Assembly (NCBI GenBank): GCA_947579665.1
Contig: OX388351.1
Coordinates: forward strand, 52,646,939-52,710,938
Source: Sympetrum striolatum
Taxonomy: Eukaryota; Arthropoda; Insecta; Odonata; Libellulidae
Length of the DNA: 64,000 bases
Direction: 5' to 3'
Position 1 is the first letter of the stretch, and each line of letters opens with the position of its first letter. This document shows, one piece after another, positions 48,791-60,000 of this stretch. Under the pieces are notes generated by a model that did not search any database, was not told where the DNA came from, and was given only the letters and a program-made list of their open reading frames with translations. Position numbers and translations under genes: made by a program.

Positions 48791-51700
48791 TTCATATCAA
48801 ACCATCTTCAGGTCTACCAGGTCTTACTATTTTATCTTGATATTTATTCAAAATCAATGGTAGACTGGTTTTCGCGGAAAACAAGTTAAGATTCCAGAGG
48901 ACTGAGTCGTCAGCGCGATTTTAGTTACGTGCTGGGTTAACTAAAGGCTGCCAATCACCTTCGCAGCTGCTGACCTTCCTTTACGAGGGAATTCCAGGGG
49001 GAGAAGAGCTAAACTTGACCGCATGCACAGTCGGTACCCGTAGATAAGAGTTTTCAAAGGGGGTGGTAAAAATAAATGCTCTCATTACGTTTCATGTGCA
49101 GCTCATTTCTTAACTTCGAGTCATTTGACGAAAATTAAACTACCCAGAGAAAGGAAGTATTCCTTTTGTGAAATCACCTAATGTCTATTCCTGTTCCTCT
49201 GAGAAAGGCTGATTAATTAATGATTGCTCAAACAAATCATTTGTAATATTTCTGCATTAGTATTTCATATATTATCATTTATTCGATCATATTCACTGAA
49301 TAGGCTTACATACAATCGAAGAAGTGAGTACTTCTGTAAGTGATATGCTTCTGTGTGATAGGTACATACAATCCTGCCTAAGACCATTGCAAGGCTGAAA
49401 CAGCAGTCACAAACACGGTACGGGCAAAAAATGTAAATTGAAAATTCAGTGCACCAACCTGCGATGCAATCTCTGAAGATCCCCTTCAATCCATTTCTGC
49501 CAGCCCTGTTTCTGCGTCCGTTTAGAAATAGCACGAAATCACGAGCCAAACTGGTCGCACACAGAACATTTTACGCGGAAGTCGAAATAAGCTGCAACGT
49601 TGCTTCTGCTAAAGCACCTCTCCTAAGTAGCATATTTGAAAAGTCAAGGAAAAAAACACACGATATGGGATTAGAAGGGATTTTGGAAGACCTTTTGAGT
49701 CCAGATGGTCAACTTCAACAATGAGGGCGAGGAGCCATCACTCGTGCGCGAGATTTGAGTAAAATAAAGTACTGCATACGCCTTAGTTTTCGAAACTTGT
49801 AATGCTCAGAGAGGATAATTTACATTCTTCATTCTTCAAATAAAAAATATCAGCAGTTTCTTAGATTCAAACAACTGTAATTCCTTAAAAAATGGCTAAA
49901 AAGTTTGAATTTTTCCAACGTTACTTTTAGTAGCGCTAATTTTATATTGTAAATTCTTTGTCTTGCGTTGCACCTTGACTGGATACCTACTTTACATGAT
50001 ACTTGGAGATTCATTCATGCAGCTATATGCAATATAAATTGAGAAAGAACAGTTGTCAATAGATAGTAAACAATCTAACCATTTAAGGTTTTCGTCTTAT
50101 AAACACTAATTTCTGTTGCGGACTTTAAAACTTTTGTTAAATCATGATTTCCTAGAGCCATCGAATTTAGGCCAAAGCGCGTACTCTTCTTAATTTCGAA
50201 ATAGAAGAAATCTCAAGGACATAGCGTGAGTAGCTTTTCTCTAATTTTAAATTAAGATATCTCCTGAAGTCAAGGGCTAATTGTTCGCCGTCTACCTAAT
50301 TTTTGGACTACTCTCGATTCAATTTATTCCATTCGATGACCCATATGGAATATGTCAATTCTGCTGTATAGTATAGTTTCGAGATTTTCAAATTTAACAG
50401 ACACTCTATCGCAAAATTTTGAGTATGCGAAGGCGAGAATATTCAGTTCAGTGCGACTTCACTTGTCACTTCATTAGCATCATACATTAGCGCTGAATAG
50501 TTATATATCGTGAGCTTACGTCGTATACGTCCACATGCGTGCCTGAAGCGTAATGATGCTGTCGTCACCGATTGCTCGTTCTCTTTGGAGGAAAAACGAT
50601 GCAAGTATTAATCTCTAATTGACAGTGTGCGAAATCTACACACTCTTCGCGCCCTAATGACGATAACTGCTTTGATTATCCAAGAACGTTAATAATTATT
50701 AGCTGTTGTCGTAGATTCAAATAGTGTCATGTCTTTGGTTATCATTCGGCGTTACATGATCGTAAAAAATACGTAATTCAGAGATGAAATCGTAATATCA
50801 GTAAATCGATAATCGCAGCACATAAGGTTGGTACGTACTTCGGATTAGATTTAATGCATTATTTACGGCTATATAAGTAATGAGGTTTTCTTCATCAGAC
50901 AAATTTTTTTTCTCATTTATCCTACGGAATAAATGTTAACTACGTACAGAACGCTGATTTACGACTATTTCTTTAAATGCCCTTTGCAAACAATGTTTCG
51001 TACGTACAAAATACTAGATTAATGGAGGATAGCTTCTCATCTCTGTAATATCCCTCCTCTAACATATTTTTTCGAAGCAAAAGCTAGCAGATGAATGGAG
51101 AAAATATAACCACATAGTGTGTGTTAATCTTTAGTTGGAATTTCAATCAGTTAAATGTAACACCAAACTTAATAGTAAATTGCAAATCATTTTCAAATCT
51201 TGTCTTTTCACCCGTGTTCTATGAATCTTTGCTTCTCGGAATCTTTGTTAAAAATTCTCTAATTAGATGGTGGCACATTGCACAGAAAAATTAAAGTAAC
51301 CCTTCCTATAAAACTTGAAAGAACATTGAACGCCCCCTTTTAGCGTTTTGGTATCCACCATACTATTTTGTCATCAAATAATGTCTCATTGTGTACATTT
51401 TTATTGGGGCACATACCAAAGAGTTGTAGATTCATTTTTGTCAGCTTTTGCATTTTCGAATCCATCCAAGTTGTACTATTTGTAGTGCACTTACGTCTTT
51501 AGTAGATTACTTCATCAAAGGTGCACTGTTCCATCGCATTTCTCTATATTGTTAGAATCGGTTGAATTGATTGGTTTAGTAAGTTTCTTTGTATGGTTAC
51601 TATGATATAATCTATCTAGAGCTAATATGTATGCGTCGTTAAGGTATACAAAATTGATAATAACATCAGACACACCCAAAGCAAACACCATTACTGATTT

Positions 51701-52640
51701 AAACTAAGTGATGTATGTCAATAATACTATAGTAACTACCAGTGTCTCTTTGCCATTACAGTAAATTCTAAGTTTTGAAACTTCCAATCAATTATTCACC
51801 AGATCTATGGCGCTGACACTCCGTTATAACCAAGGGTCAAATCATTTAATACTACTGATCACGCGTTCATAATTACGAGTCATCTCCTATTTACTTTCTC
51901 TTCTCTTTTGTTAGACGTTCTACTTCCTTCATTTAAACGCTTCGTGTTCGGCTCATTATAAAGTTTCCGATAAACGAACATCATTTATAAACTGGAGACC
52001 ATAATTCACCTCAATTATTCTCGAAATTTTAGCTTTAACTACGTACACTATTACTGCTCAAATTAAACTATTGTGAAATAATAATGGTCAGCGATCGGAA
52101 GTTCATACTTACCGTCTGATAAATTACCTTCATGTAACGAAGAAAATTACTCCTATCGTGTTATAATTTCGATAATTTCTCTTGAAGAAACTCGTGCGTC
52201 CCCCGCTCATATTCATACGTAATGGACGATAACAATATCCGCGTGATATTTTCTCGGCAGTGTAGCAAGGAAATTAATGAGCCCTCAGCGATGTTAATAG
52301 GTTACCCCAGCGGTTACCGGTAACTAAGCCTCTAATGAAGTCGTCACCCACAATACGTTGAGTTGTGACATTGAATGGGGGAGGAAGAGGTCTTCGACAT
52401 TTCGAAAGGCCGTTGACGATTGGCGATGTCTCGTACCGGTACGAGTCTCTCCACTGGAGGAATTCAGAGAATGTCCAAACGGAGAGGTGAAACATTTTCG
52501 AGTTAAGCTAGCCTTAAAGTTGTTAAATATAGAGTTGCTCTCGTCTTGCCGCAAATGAGTCATATGTTTTGTTAAAAATAGGAATCTTTTACCTTCAAAA
52601 TCCTGTTTTCATATGGATTTTGACCAACCGGTTGCTTGTA
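48791..52640. other. No gene seen
   Basis: Mostly AT-rich sequence with short chance frames, such as 49449-49724 (+), that resemble no known family. No tRNA, rRNA or mobile-element end is recognised. Confidence 0.5.
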
Positions 52641-52645
52641 GTACA

Positions 52646-52850
52646 CAATTATAATAATAATAATAATAAAAACTCTTTATTTGGCGAGGTTAGGCCCATT
52701 AGGGCCTCTCTTACACCTAACCATTCGCATATACTCGTGTTCTCGTGTATATACATTTTTTTGCTGAAAAAGCCCATCTACCTGTTCTTCGATGAAAAAA
52801 GTCTGTCGGTGCCGGAAATCGGCTTGTGAATTCCTCGCTTGCTCAATTGA
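52646..52850 (-). mobile_element. LINE 3' end with ATT-repeat tail, minus strand
   Basis: Read on the minus strand, a 3' UTR with AGGCCCTAATGGGCCTAACC and CTCGCCAAATAAAGAG ends in a run of about seven ATT triplets. The hairpin AGGCCC/GGGCCT and the following AACCTCGCC are shared with the insertion at 47757-48069. The upstream limit is uncertain. Confidence 0.65.
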
Positions 52851-54636
52851 AATATTTTTTTCAATTCTCTCCTACTAACCTACTGTTGCCTCAATGACTG
52901 TTATTTTATTGTTTTCTACTTTTAATTTGAAATTTACCTATAGCTGCTGTATTTCCCACCCTTAACTTACACTTGAGTCAATTAATTTTCCCAATTTCTT
53001 GTGATAAAATTAGGTGCCTCGGCATGAATTTGGGTCGGCTTATTCTTGAGTATATACGGTAGATACATTAATTTGAAGGAGGCAACACGATTCCCTTGCT
53101 TTATGAAATGTTTGTAACTGCCAAAATAAACACATACACTAGGCATAGGTAAAAAAACCTTATGGATACAATATATTGAACAAGCCATAATAAATTGACT
53201 GGGAAAAAAATGAAATTAAATATAAATTTGTTTCATACTAGGAGCAATGCAAACAAGTAGAAATTTATTTGAAGTGTGCGTTTTACTTAGCGCAAAAATA
53301 GTCGGAAAAATGTCTGCGGCATTATTGAATTGCTATTGAAGTTTCATCTGTATAGTCAACAAAATAATAATCTCGCACGTATACTATAAATATGAGTCAT
53401 TTGTAGGATGTGTAAAGTTGGCTCATTTTGCATTATGTTTCAATTAATTTAAAGTATGGTATTTATAAAATTAAAACGAAGTTAGGCCGAATAAATTAGG
53501 TATAACACTCCTTTAAGGCGGAGAGTTATTTATCAGTTTACAGTATACTCAAAAGATTTTCGATGTGATCTCTGACACAATTTGATGGTCAAAAACAACA
53601 AATAGTTTTTTTTGCAAATGAATTACGCCACAATAATATAATGTTTATTTGGAATATTAATCTAAAATAAAATTTGCAAAAACAATGTTCGCATAAATTA
53701 TATCAGAGGTTGAGGTTATGTAAGATAAATAATATTAGATGGTATCACCAGCGTAACAGAATGAAAAGGAATACGTTAGTTATGTGAAGATTTCTTGTAC
53801 ACATCCTGCAAGCAACGTAAGCCTAAGGATATTGGTCTCCGCGTGCCATTAAGAACTCTGCCCTCGTTTATCGCCGACTTATCAATAACATTTATCGCTT
53901 ATCTTCACCCGCACATACAATTTCTGCGGACAAACAAGGTGGATGGCTAATGATGCACAGAGAACGGGATTATTTCATTGAATAGAGAGCGTTTGAGATG
54001 ATGAATTGTGATGATATTCCGTGCAAGGCTGCGGTCATCGCGGGTTTCAGATTAAAGGCAAGGACGAAGCGTTACGCAAGAGAGGAATAGGAAAATGCAG
54101 ACTGGGCAAGTTTTATAAACAAGCAAACGAGATGGGAAAGCAAGCGATAACGGGGGAAATATCGCAGATTCGTAAATTTGGAAGTCGTCGAGACTACGTG
54201 ATTTCTCGAGGCTCCTCCACAATCGTTTAAATAAGCAGCTCCAGCCTCATATGGAGTAGTACTTTGGGATTCAATTTATTTCCTTTTGTTGATTGATTAC
54301 GGAGACGTGAATGACTGGCCGGGCATTGCTAGGCTTGAGACTGATTGGCAGTTTGCTTTATGGAAAATTTCCGAGTTTATATTTTGAAATAAATTAAATT
54401 TTGATTGGCATTTGACGAACTTATACTCGAATTCGATCAATCAGTTCACCTAACTTCATCGAACGTAAGTAAAAACTAAGAAATCTAATGGAAAATAGAA
54501 AGTCCACTTTTTATTTAATAAAATACTCAAAGACGATTCTAAAATACTCCCATAAGAAAGGCAAGTGAAGTTCTTTATTGTCATTTAATTTTCAAAATTA
54601 AAATGGAAATAATGATCCTACGAAATCAAGTCTAGA
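52851..54636. other. No gene seen
   Basis: No supported coding region. A 69-codon frame at 54021-54230 (+) is rich in Lys, Arg and Gly and matches nothing I recognise. Confidence 0.45.
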
Positions 54637-54706
54637 ACCAAAAGAAGGGAAATTGAATAGAGGTTCTTATTTTTGTCTACCTCTATTCAATTTCCCTTCT
54701 TTTGGT
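54637..54706. repeat. Perfect 28-bp-stem hairpin
   Basis: Arms 54637-54664 and 54679-54706 are exact reverse complements separated by a 14-base loop. The total length of 70 bases is close to that of a miRNA precursor, but a perfectly paired stem is more typical of a recent inverted duplication. No homologue is recognised. Confidence 0.9.
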
Positions 54707-54752
54707 CGTGAAATGACGTTTTCGATTCGAAATTACTGTAGTTTGGAAAATA

Positions 54753-55106
54753 ATGGAGGAACGACGAAAAATAGTTTTGACGACTAAGGAGAATTTTAAA
54801 GTCGAGTCGATGATTTTACTTGAGAATGCAACGAAAATTTTGGCCCATTGGGAAGCAATGGCAAGAATTGTTTTATTTTTGAAGAGAGGGGAAGTTTCTG
54901 CAATTCGAGTATTTGCTGTTAAGATGACAAATACGCTGAGGCAAGCGTACGATCAAGTAAAAGTCTTTTTCGATCGTATTGTATCATCCATGGAAAGTGG
55001 TTACATTGTCAAGATCAAAGAGGTAATAAAACATGAAAATGTATATCAGCAGTGCTTGAGGGAATGGAAAGATTTTTGGAGACGAATGGATTTAAGCAAA
55101 CTTTAG
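54753..55106 (+). CDS. Unrecognised 117-codon open frame
   Basis: An intronless frame from ATG at 54753 to TAG. The predicted product is basic and rich in Lys, Glu, Val and Ile, with hydrophobic residues spaced as in amphipathic helices (for example LRQAYDQVKVFFDRI), and no signal peptide or membrane segment. It matches no family I know. It starts 47 bases after the perfect hairpin. An open frame of this length is not rare by chance in 64 kb of DNA, so it may not be a gene. Confidence 0.2.
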   Translation: MEERRKIVLTTKENFKVESMILLENATKILAHWEAMARIVLFLKRGEVSAIRVFAVKMTNTLRQAYDQVKVFFDRIVSSMESGYIVKIKEVIKHENVYQQCLREWKDFWRRMDLSKL

Positions 55107-55940
55107 TAGTGAAAACATTTTTGACATCGAGTCTCACTATATCCATAACATATTTATTTGAAATTGACTTACCTATCTTTTAGGCATAACACCTTCATTT
55201 TTAGCTTTTGGTATTGATATCAACAACGTAAGAATACGATACGATTTTTGTATTCCTAGGCTTCACAATCGATTAAAATTACCTGCCGCTATGTTGACAG
55301 GAGAGTACACAATTCACCAATAAATAAACAGTAGTAGCATACCAAATATGGCTAAAACTGCCGAGGTCGGGAGGCCAAATTTAACTGATTAAACCTATGT
55401 ATAATGCGTAAATGAATGGACTATATACTTTTAGCAGTAAAGACTTGGTAAAATAAATTTAAAGCCCAATTATATGTTTTGAATTTTTTAAAGCACCATG
55501 AATCTCGTCTCAAATTCGAGAGCAACTTCCATAGTAAATGAATTCCCAATGAATGACCATGACCCTCTACCGTGAACCCACCTCAAGCCTTTCAATGAAT
55601 GGATAATCCTACTTCCTGAAAACACGCTTCCCTACTCCTCACAAATAACGTGAGGCGCCAGACCTCCGTCCATGGACATTCTCATCCCTCCGACACACCC
55701 TTTGGTCTGCCCAATCGGATCAGTTGTCTCTCTAAAGCTTGGACACCATTTAAAACGTCTCCTCACGAGTACCCCCTTTCCCAACCTCTCCTTAGAAAAC
55801 CTCTTCCCCGACATCTCTTGCTCTTCTCCGGTGAAACGACGTCTATTGCCTCATACTGAAACACAACCCAAGACAGAACCTCCGGTCGGGGTTGTGGCGC
55901 AGAACAAATTTACCTACTCCTGCTCTTGGTTTTGCCAAAC
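55107..55940. other. Upstream region of the second nrv gene
   Basis: Non-coding by inspection. From about 55560 the composition becomes pyrimidine-rich (CTCCTCAC, CCTCTCC), which fits a proximal promoter, but no individual regulatory site other than the TATA box can be supported. Confidence 0.35.
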
Positions 55941-55948
55941 GTCTCCAC

Positions 55949-55957
55949 GTATATAAA
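55949..55957 (+). promoter_or_regulatory. TATA box of the second nrv gene
   Basis: GTATATAAAG lies 70-80 bases ahead of the start codon at 56028, which would place the transcription start near 55980 and leave a 5' UTR of about 50 bases. Confidence 0.5.
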
Positions 55958-56027
55958 GACATACTCAGATATTAAATCATCGATAAATCTTAGGAAATTC
56001 GGTTTTAAGTGTTGATCGCCGAGTGCC

Positions 56028-56181
56028 ATGACCCCCGTTGAAGTCACCGAGAAGGAGGCCGCTGATCAATGGGCAGATACATACTTCTACAAGCCACCGG
56101 AATCGAAATGGGCTATATTCAAGAGAACTGTGTACAACCCGAAGACAGGGAGCATTTTGGGAAGGACTCCTTATCTTTGGG
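56028..56181 (+). CDS. nrv: First coding exon of a second Na+/K+-ATPase beta subunit gene
   Basis: ATG at 56028 (context gagtgccATGA) opens 51 codons rich in Glu and Pro, then KWAIFKRTVYNPKTGSILG and RTPYLW, ending in a strong donor (TGG G|GTGAGT) in phase 1. The order W..F...YNP..G..LGRT...W is the signature of the cytoplasmic tail of insect beta subunits, and in nrv genes the exon ends in the same phase, one base into the Ala codon that starts the membrane helix. It lies 44 kb after the end of the complete copy and points the same way, so it most simply belongs to a tandem paralogue whose further exons are outside the window. No partner exon was found in 56182-64000. Confidence 0.85.
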
Positions 56182-59028
56182 GTGAGTAAGAATATTTGAT
56201 AAGATGAAAATATATTCGGACGGACTCTTCAATCAGATATCATGTATGTGCTAACAGTTCCGAGTCGCTGATATCGAAAATTCCGCGTTTCTTTCGATCT
56301 AAGTTTTGAGGAGAATTTTCATATTAATTTTTCGGTTCATATTCTATAAGTTGAAGAGTTATAAATCCCTTGACTCAGTTTTGTCAAACTAAAACAGTTT
56401 CTGTCCGAAATAGGGACCAGAAGTTACCATTGAAGAACCAAAACGATCAAATCCGTATTAATACTCTTTAATAGTGTTATTCATAGTAGATATGGTGGAA
56501 AAAATTTGTAGCTCTTGGTAAAATATAAAACAGGCCTTAATATAATTTCTTATAGATTATTTTTTCAATTTATATTCTGGTCTTCGCAGAGGAAATTCTA
56601 CATTTTAACTCAATTTATTCGGTGTCCTATTATTATACTTTCTAAGAATCTACCTAAAGAGACAAAATATAATTCAGAATATAATAATACATGAAAAATG
56701 TAATATAATTACATAAGAGTAAAAGAATTTATGTAATCAAAACTGTGTATAGCTAAAGTATTCCTTGTGAATGTATCCATCTCGTTGTGAGGATTTATTG
56801 TAGATAGAGATACGGATTTTTTACTGAATTTATTATTAATTTTTCTATGCAAATATTGTTCAATAAAGTATTAGAGTTAAGTGTAAAGCAATACTCTACG
56901 AAATATTTCATAAAGTGTGTACCGTGGTATCACAACTTACGAGAAGATTTGAATGCATATTTTACTATAAAGCCTAGCACATCATTAAAACGCTTTACTT
57001 TTTGATAGAATATTGTTGTTTAATATAACCATAAGGTAAATGATCGCTGAAACTAACCACTTCATAGAAGTCTCATGTAAGGTGTAGTGTCTTTCTGGAA
57101 ATTGTAAAACTAGAGACTCCTTTGATCGAAGCGATTGCTAATGGCCTACCGTACTGGAGAATGTAGAGCGAGTCGGATTTAACATATTTATTGCTTTAAA
57201 ATTCAATAATTATATATTTTTCGCAATGTAAATATACTGAGAACATTTTCACATAATACTATATCAGTAATTACGAAAACTGTTGCAATTAAATTGTGTG
57301 GAAACATGGATTTTCTAAGGTTGCTGAACCCATAAGTACGCTTCTGTAAATACTGATAATCTACTTTCTATTGTTTTTCCCAGATAACTCGTTTACTCTA
57401 AATCGATGGCACAACCTGGCTATTTTGAGGTACGCACGTACGACTTCTAACCCTAACCTTCCAATATCAGATATTGTTAAAATGATATTTGCCACAGGAA
57501 TCGATAATCTTTTGAAGGCTTAGGTCATTAGCATACATTGAGACATACATTGATTGAGACCCTGAAGCTAGTTTCTGATTTTCGTCAAATGCATTGAGAT
57601 CATCACAATCGCCTGAACATACTTGCGTGCCGTAGATTCAGTTACACTACGATAAATTTTCTCCTTTCAACTTTTCTAAAAATTAGAGTATTTTCTCTTT
57701 CTATTCATCAATCATTCCGATTGATTTTGAAGCTCAGCTTCATTCTATTCGATTTTTAAGTGGAACATATATGTAAGATCCTTCATAAAATACTGCTTTA
57801 ACGCGGGAAAAAGTAGCCACTTTATCCACATCACAAGCTTTACACAGTCGTTTTCTCCTCCAGAAAACCCGAAAAACCTTTCCCGAATGATTCGAAATCT
57901 CCGATTGAACATGACCGTTTTTTATAGCCTAAAACTAGGCCGTTCACTAAACAGTGTACAAAACACAATTTCCGTGGCGCTATTCACCTTATCCACGGCT
58001 TTAAGGTACCGCATCAAGGAAATTTAATAGAGTTAATTGCCCAAGGCCTTAATCAATATCTGCCTTACATTATTGTAGAATCATCTTGCAGTCTTGTTAA
58101 TTAAATTGACAGAATTCAAGGACATTTTCATCTAAAGACATCTAATTGAGGCAAATGGGTTATTAAATTCTATGGCTAGTACATTGATTCCCATTGTACG
58201 TCAATACAATAATTCTGATTTCTTGAGTTCCTTAATTCAATAACATGCGGTTCTGATCTTCTTTCGATTCACCTGCTACTAAATCTTTGCCGAATGAGCG
58301 AAAACGATTTTTGCACTTGTCTCTCATCTTAATTTTGGCATTGTGGCATTTTTCATATTGGCCGTGTTATAAGGAATTCCTACTAGACTAAAAGTAATAT
58401 ACCAAGACGCTGTGATGCATCAACCCCGTGGTGTTTATGCATTTCAGTGTTTTTGTCTATTAGGTTCATGAGTGATAAATATGGAGGGGAAAGCTAAAAA
58501 ATTGAAGATGAAAGATAAGAAATTAAGAGGAATGTACAAATGCTCAAATTAAATATTCGCTGATTAAAGGTGGTATTTCGGAACGGAGTTCAACATTTGT
58601 AGTTGCTGTTTTAAAATTAATATTTTGGGACTGGCGATTTAACGGCTCCTGGATAATTTAATGTCATACTGAACGAAACTATATAATGTTAGTTAAAAAA
58701 AGAGAAAGTAGGTTTTATTTTACCTTCAAACGTTTCCTTCATTCTTTTAGTAACAGAGAAAATTAAACCATTTTTCTCAAGAAAGGCTTGTTAGACGAAA
58801 CAGTATTTCACTCCGTGATCGAGAGTTCTTAATGCGTTCATGACTTCGATCGTTTAGCCATATTATCGTTGACTTATTTTCGCGGTCGTCACGAAAAATG
58901 GTATCCACATTTCACCGGTTATCGCTGCCGGAGTGCCAATAGCCGCAGACGGCTTCGCAATGAGCTTTAAACGAAGGCCTTTTGAAGGATGAAGTTTGCT
59001 AGCCTTCCGAATTGAATCCTTTGTGAAT
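56182..59028. other. Probable first intron of the second nrv gene, no other feature
   Basis: AT-rich sequence without coding signal on either strand. Nothing resembling the membrane-helix exon (AKIG...) was found. Confidence 0.45.
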
Positions 59029-59870
59029 TTATTTATTTATTTATTCATAATTTACCGGAAAATCCCTTTACAAAAGCATAAAATTTTGAGTACATAAGTT
59101 AGTTCACAAATTCACTAGTTACATATATAAAAAGATATAATCACGTACAGTCATTAAAATAATATAGGGAAAGTAATTTAGCAAAACAAACATCAATAAT
59201 ATAAGTCAAATTATAGCAAGTCATCATTAAAAGTATATATTGAAATCAAACGCTCAAATTATTACAATTCATTTAGACATGGATAAAAACAATCATGACA
59301 AGTTCAATGAAACATAAAAGTAAAAATTTAAGGAAATAGTTATGAAAATTGAGGAAAAAAATATATATAGTAGTTATTATAGTTTTACGGCTTTAATGTT
59401 CCTTACACATGTATTAAATATGCCAATCGAGTTGTCAACCAAAATTGAATTTGCAGAACGTTGAATTCTAGGTAATGTTGAGTTGTACATTTAATTGGTA
59501 GAATAGCTGTCTATTAAAAAGACGTGTCCTGATTTCGAGGAGTAAGATGGAACTCTAAAATGAATTTTGGAGTTCCAGGACACCTTATTTAACCCTGAAT
59601 GATTTTATACAACAAAACTAAGTCAAAGATTATTCATCTATTTTGTGGGTGAATAAGTTTAGAAAGGTAAGGGTTTCAGCATACGAGATACCATTAAATG
59701 CATTACCTAATTTGTAGTTGATCAACTTTAAGAAACTATTCTGAATTTTTTCAATAGATTTGATATGGACAGAGTAGTATGGAGACCACACAGGGGAGGA
59801 AAACTCCAATATTGGTCTGACTAAGAGCAATATAGTATTTTAATCGTGTATGTATTTTTGAAGTGTCTAC
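59029..59870 (-). mobile_element. Jockey-like LINE remnant, 3' part
   Basis: Read on the minus strand, FKNTYTIKILYCS followed, after a one-base frameshift, by LVRPILEFSSPVWSPYY and IEKIQNSFLKLI is the C-terminal part of a jockey/CR1-type reverse transcriptase. About 580 bases of 3' UTR follow, ending in a (TAAA)n tail at 59029-59046. The 5' side is cut by the GC-rich block starting near 59872. Confidence 0.8.
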
Positions 59871-59871
59871 T

Positions 59872-60000
59872 AGAGATGGGCGCCGCGCCGATTACGCCAG
59901 CCGCCGACACTATCGGGCACGCCGCCGCCGCCGAAGAAATAACTACGGCGCGCCGCCGCGCCGCCGCCGGAAATTTTATCGGCGGCGGCGCGGCGTGGCT
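59872..60000. other. GC-rich, self-complementary block inserted in the LINE remnant
   Basis: Runs of CGCCGCCGCC and GGCGGCGGCG face each other around ggaaattttat, in DNA otherwise near 35% GC. It starts with TAGAGATGGGC, a sequence seen at the ends of some non-autonomous DNA transposons. The other end was not found, so the identity is open. Confidence 0.5.

Noticed and set aside
48683..48889. Gly/Val/Trp-rich frame
   Set aside because: Mostly a reading of the 158-bp G-rich repeat.
55650..55956. Overlapping plus-strand frames ahead of the second nrv gene
   Set aside because: They overlap the likely promoter and TATA box, are Pro/Ser/Leu-rich by composition and match no family.
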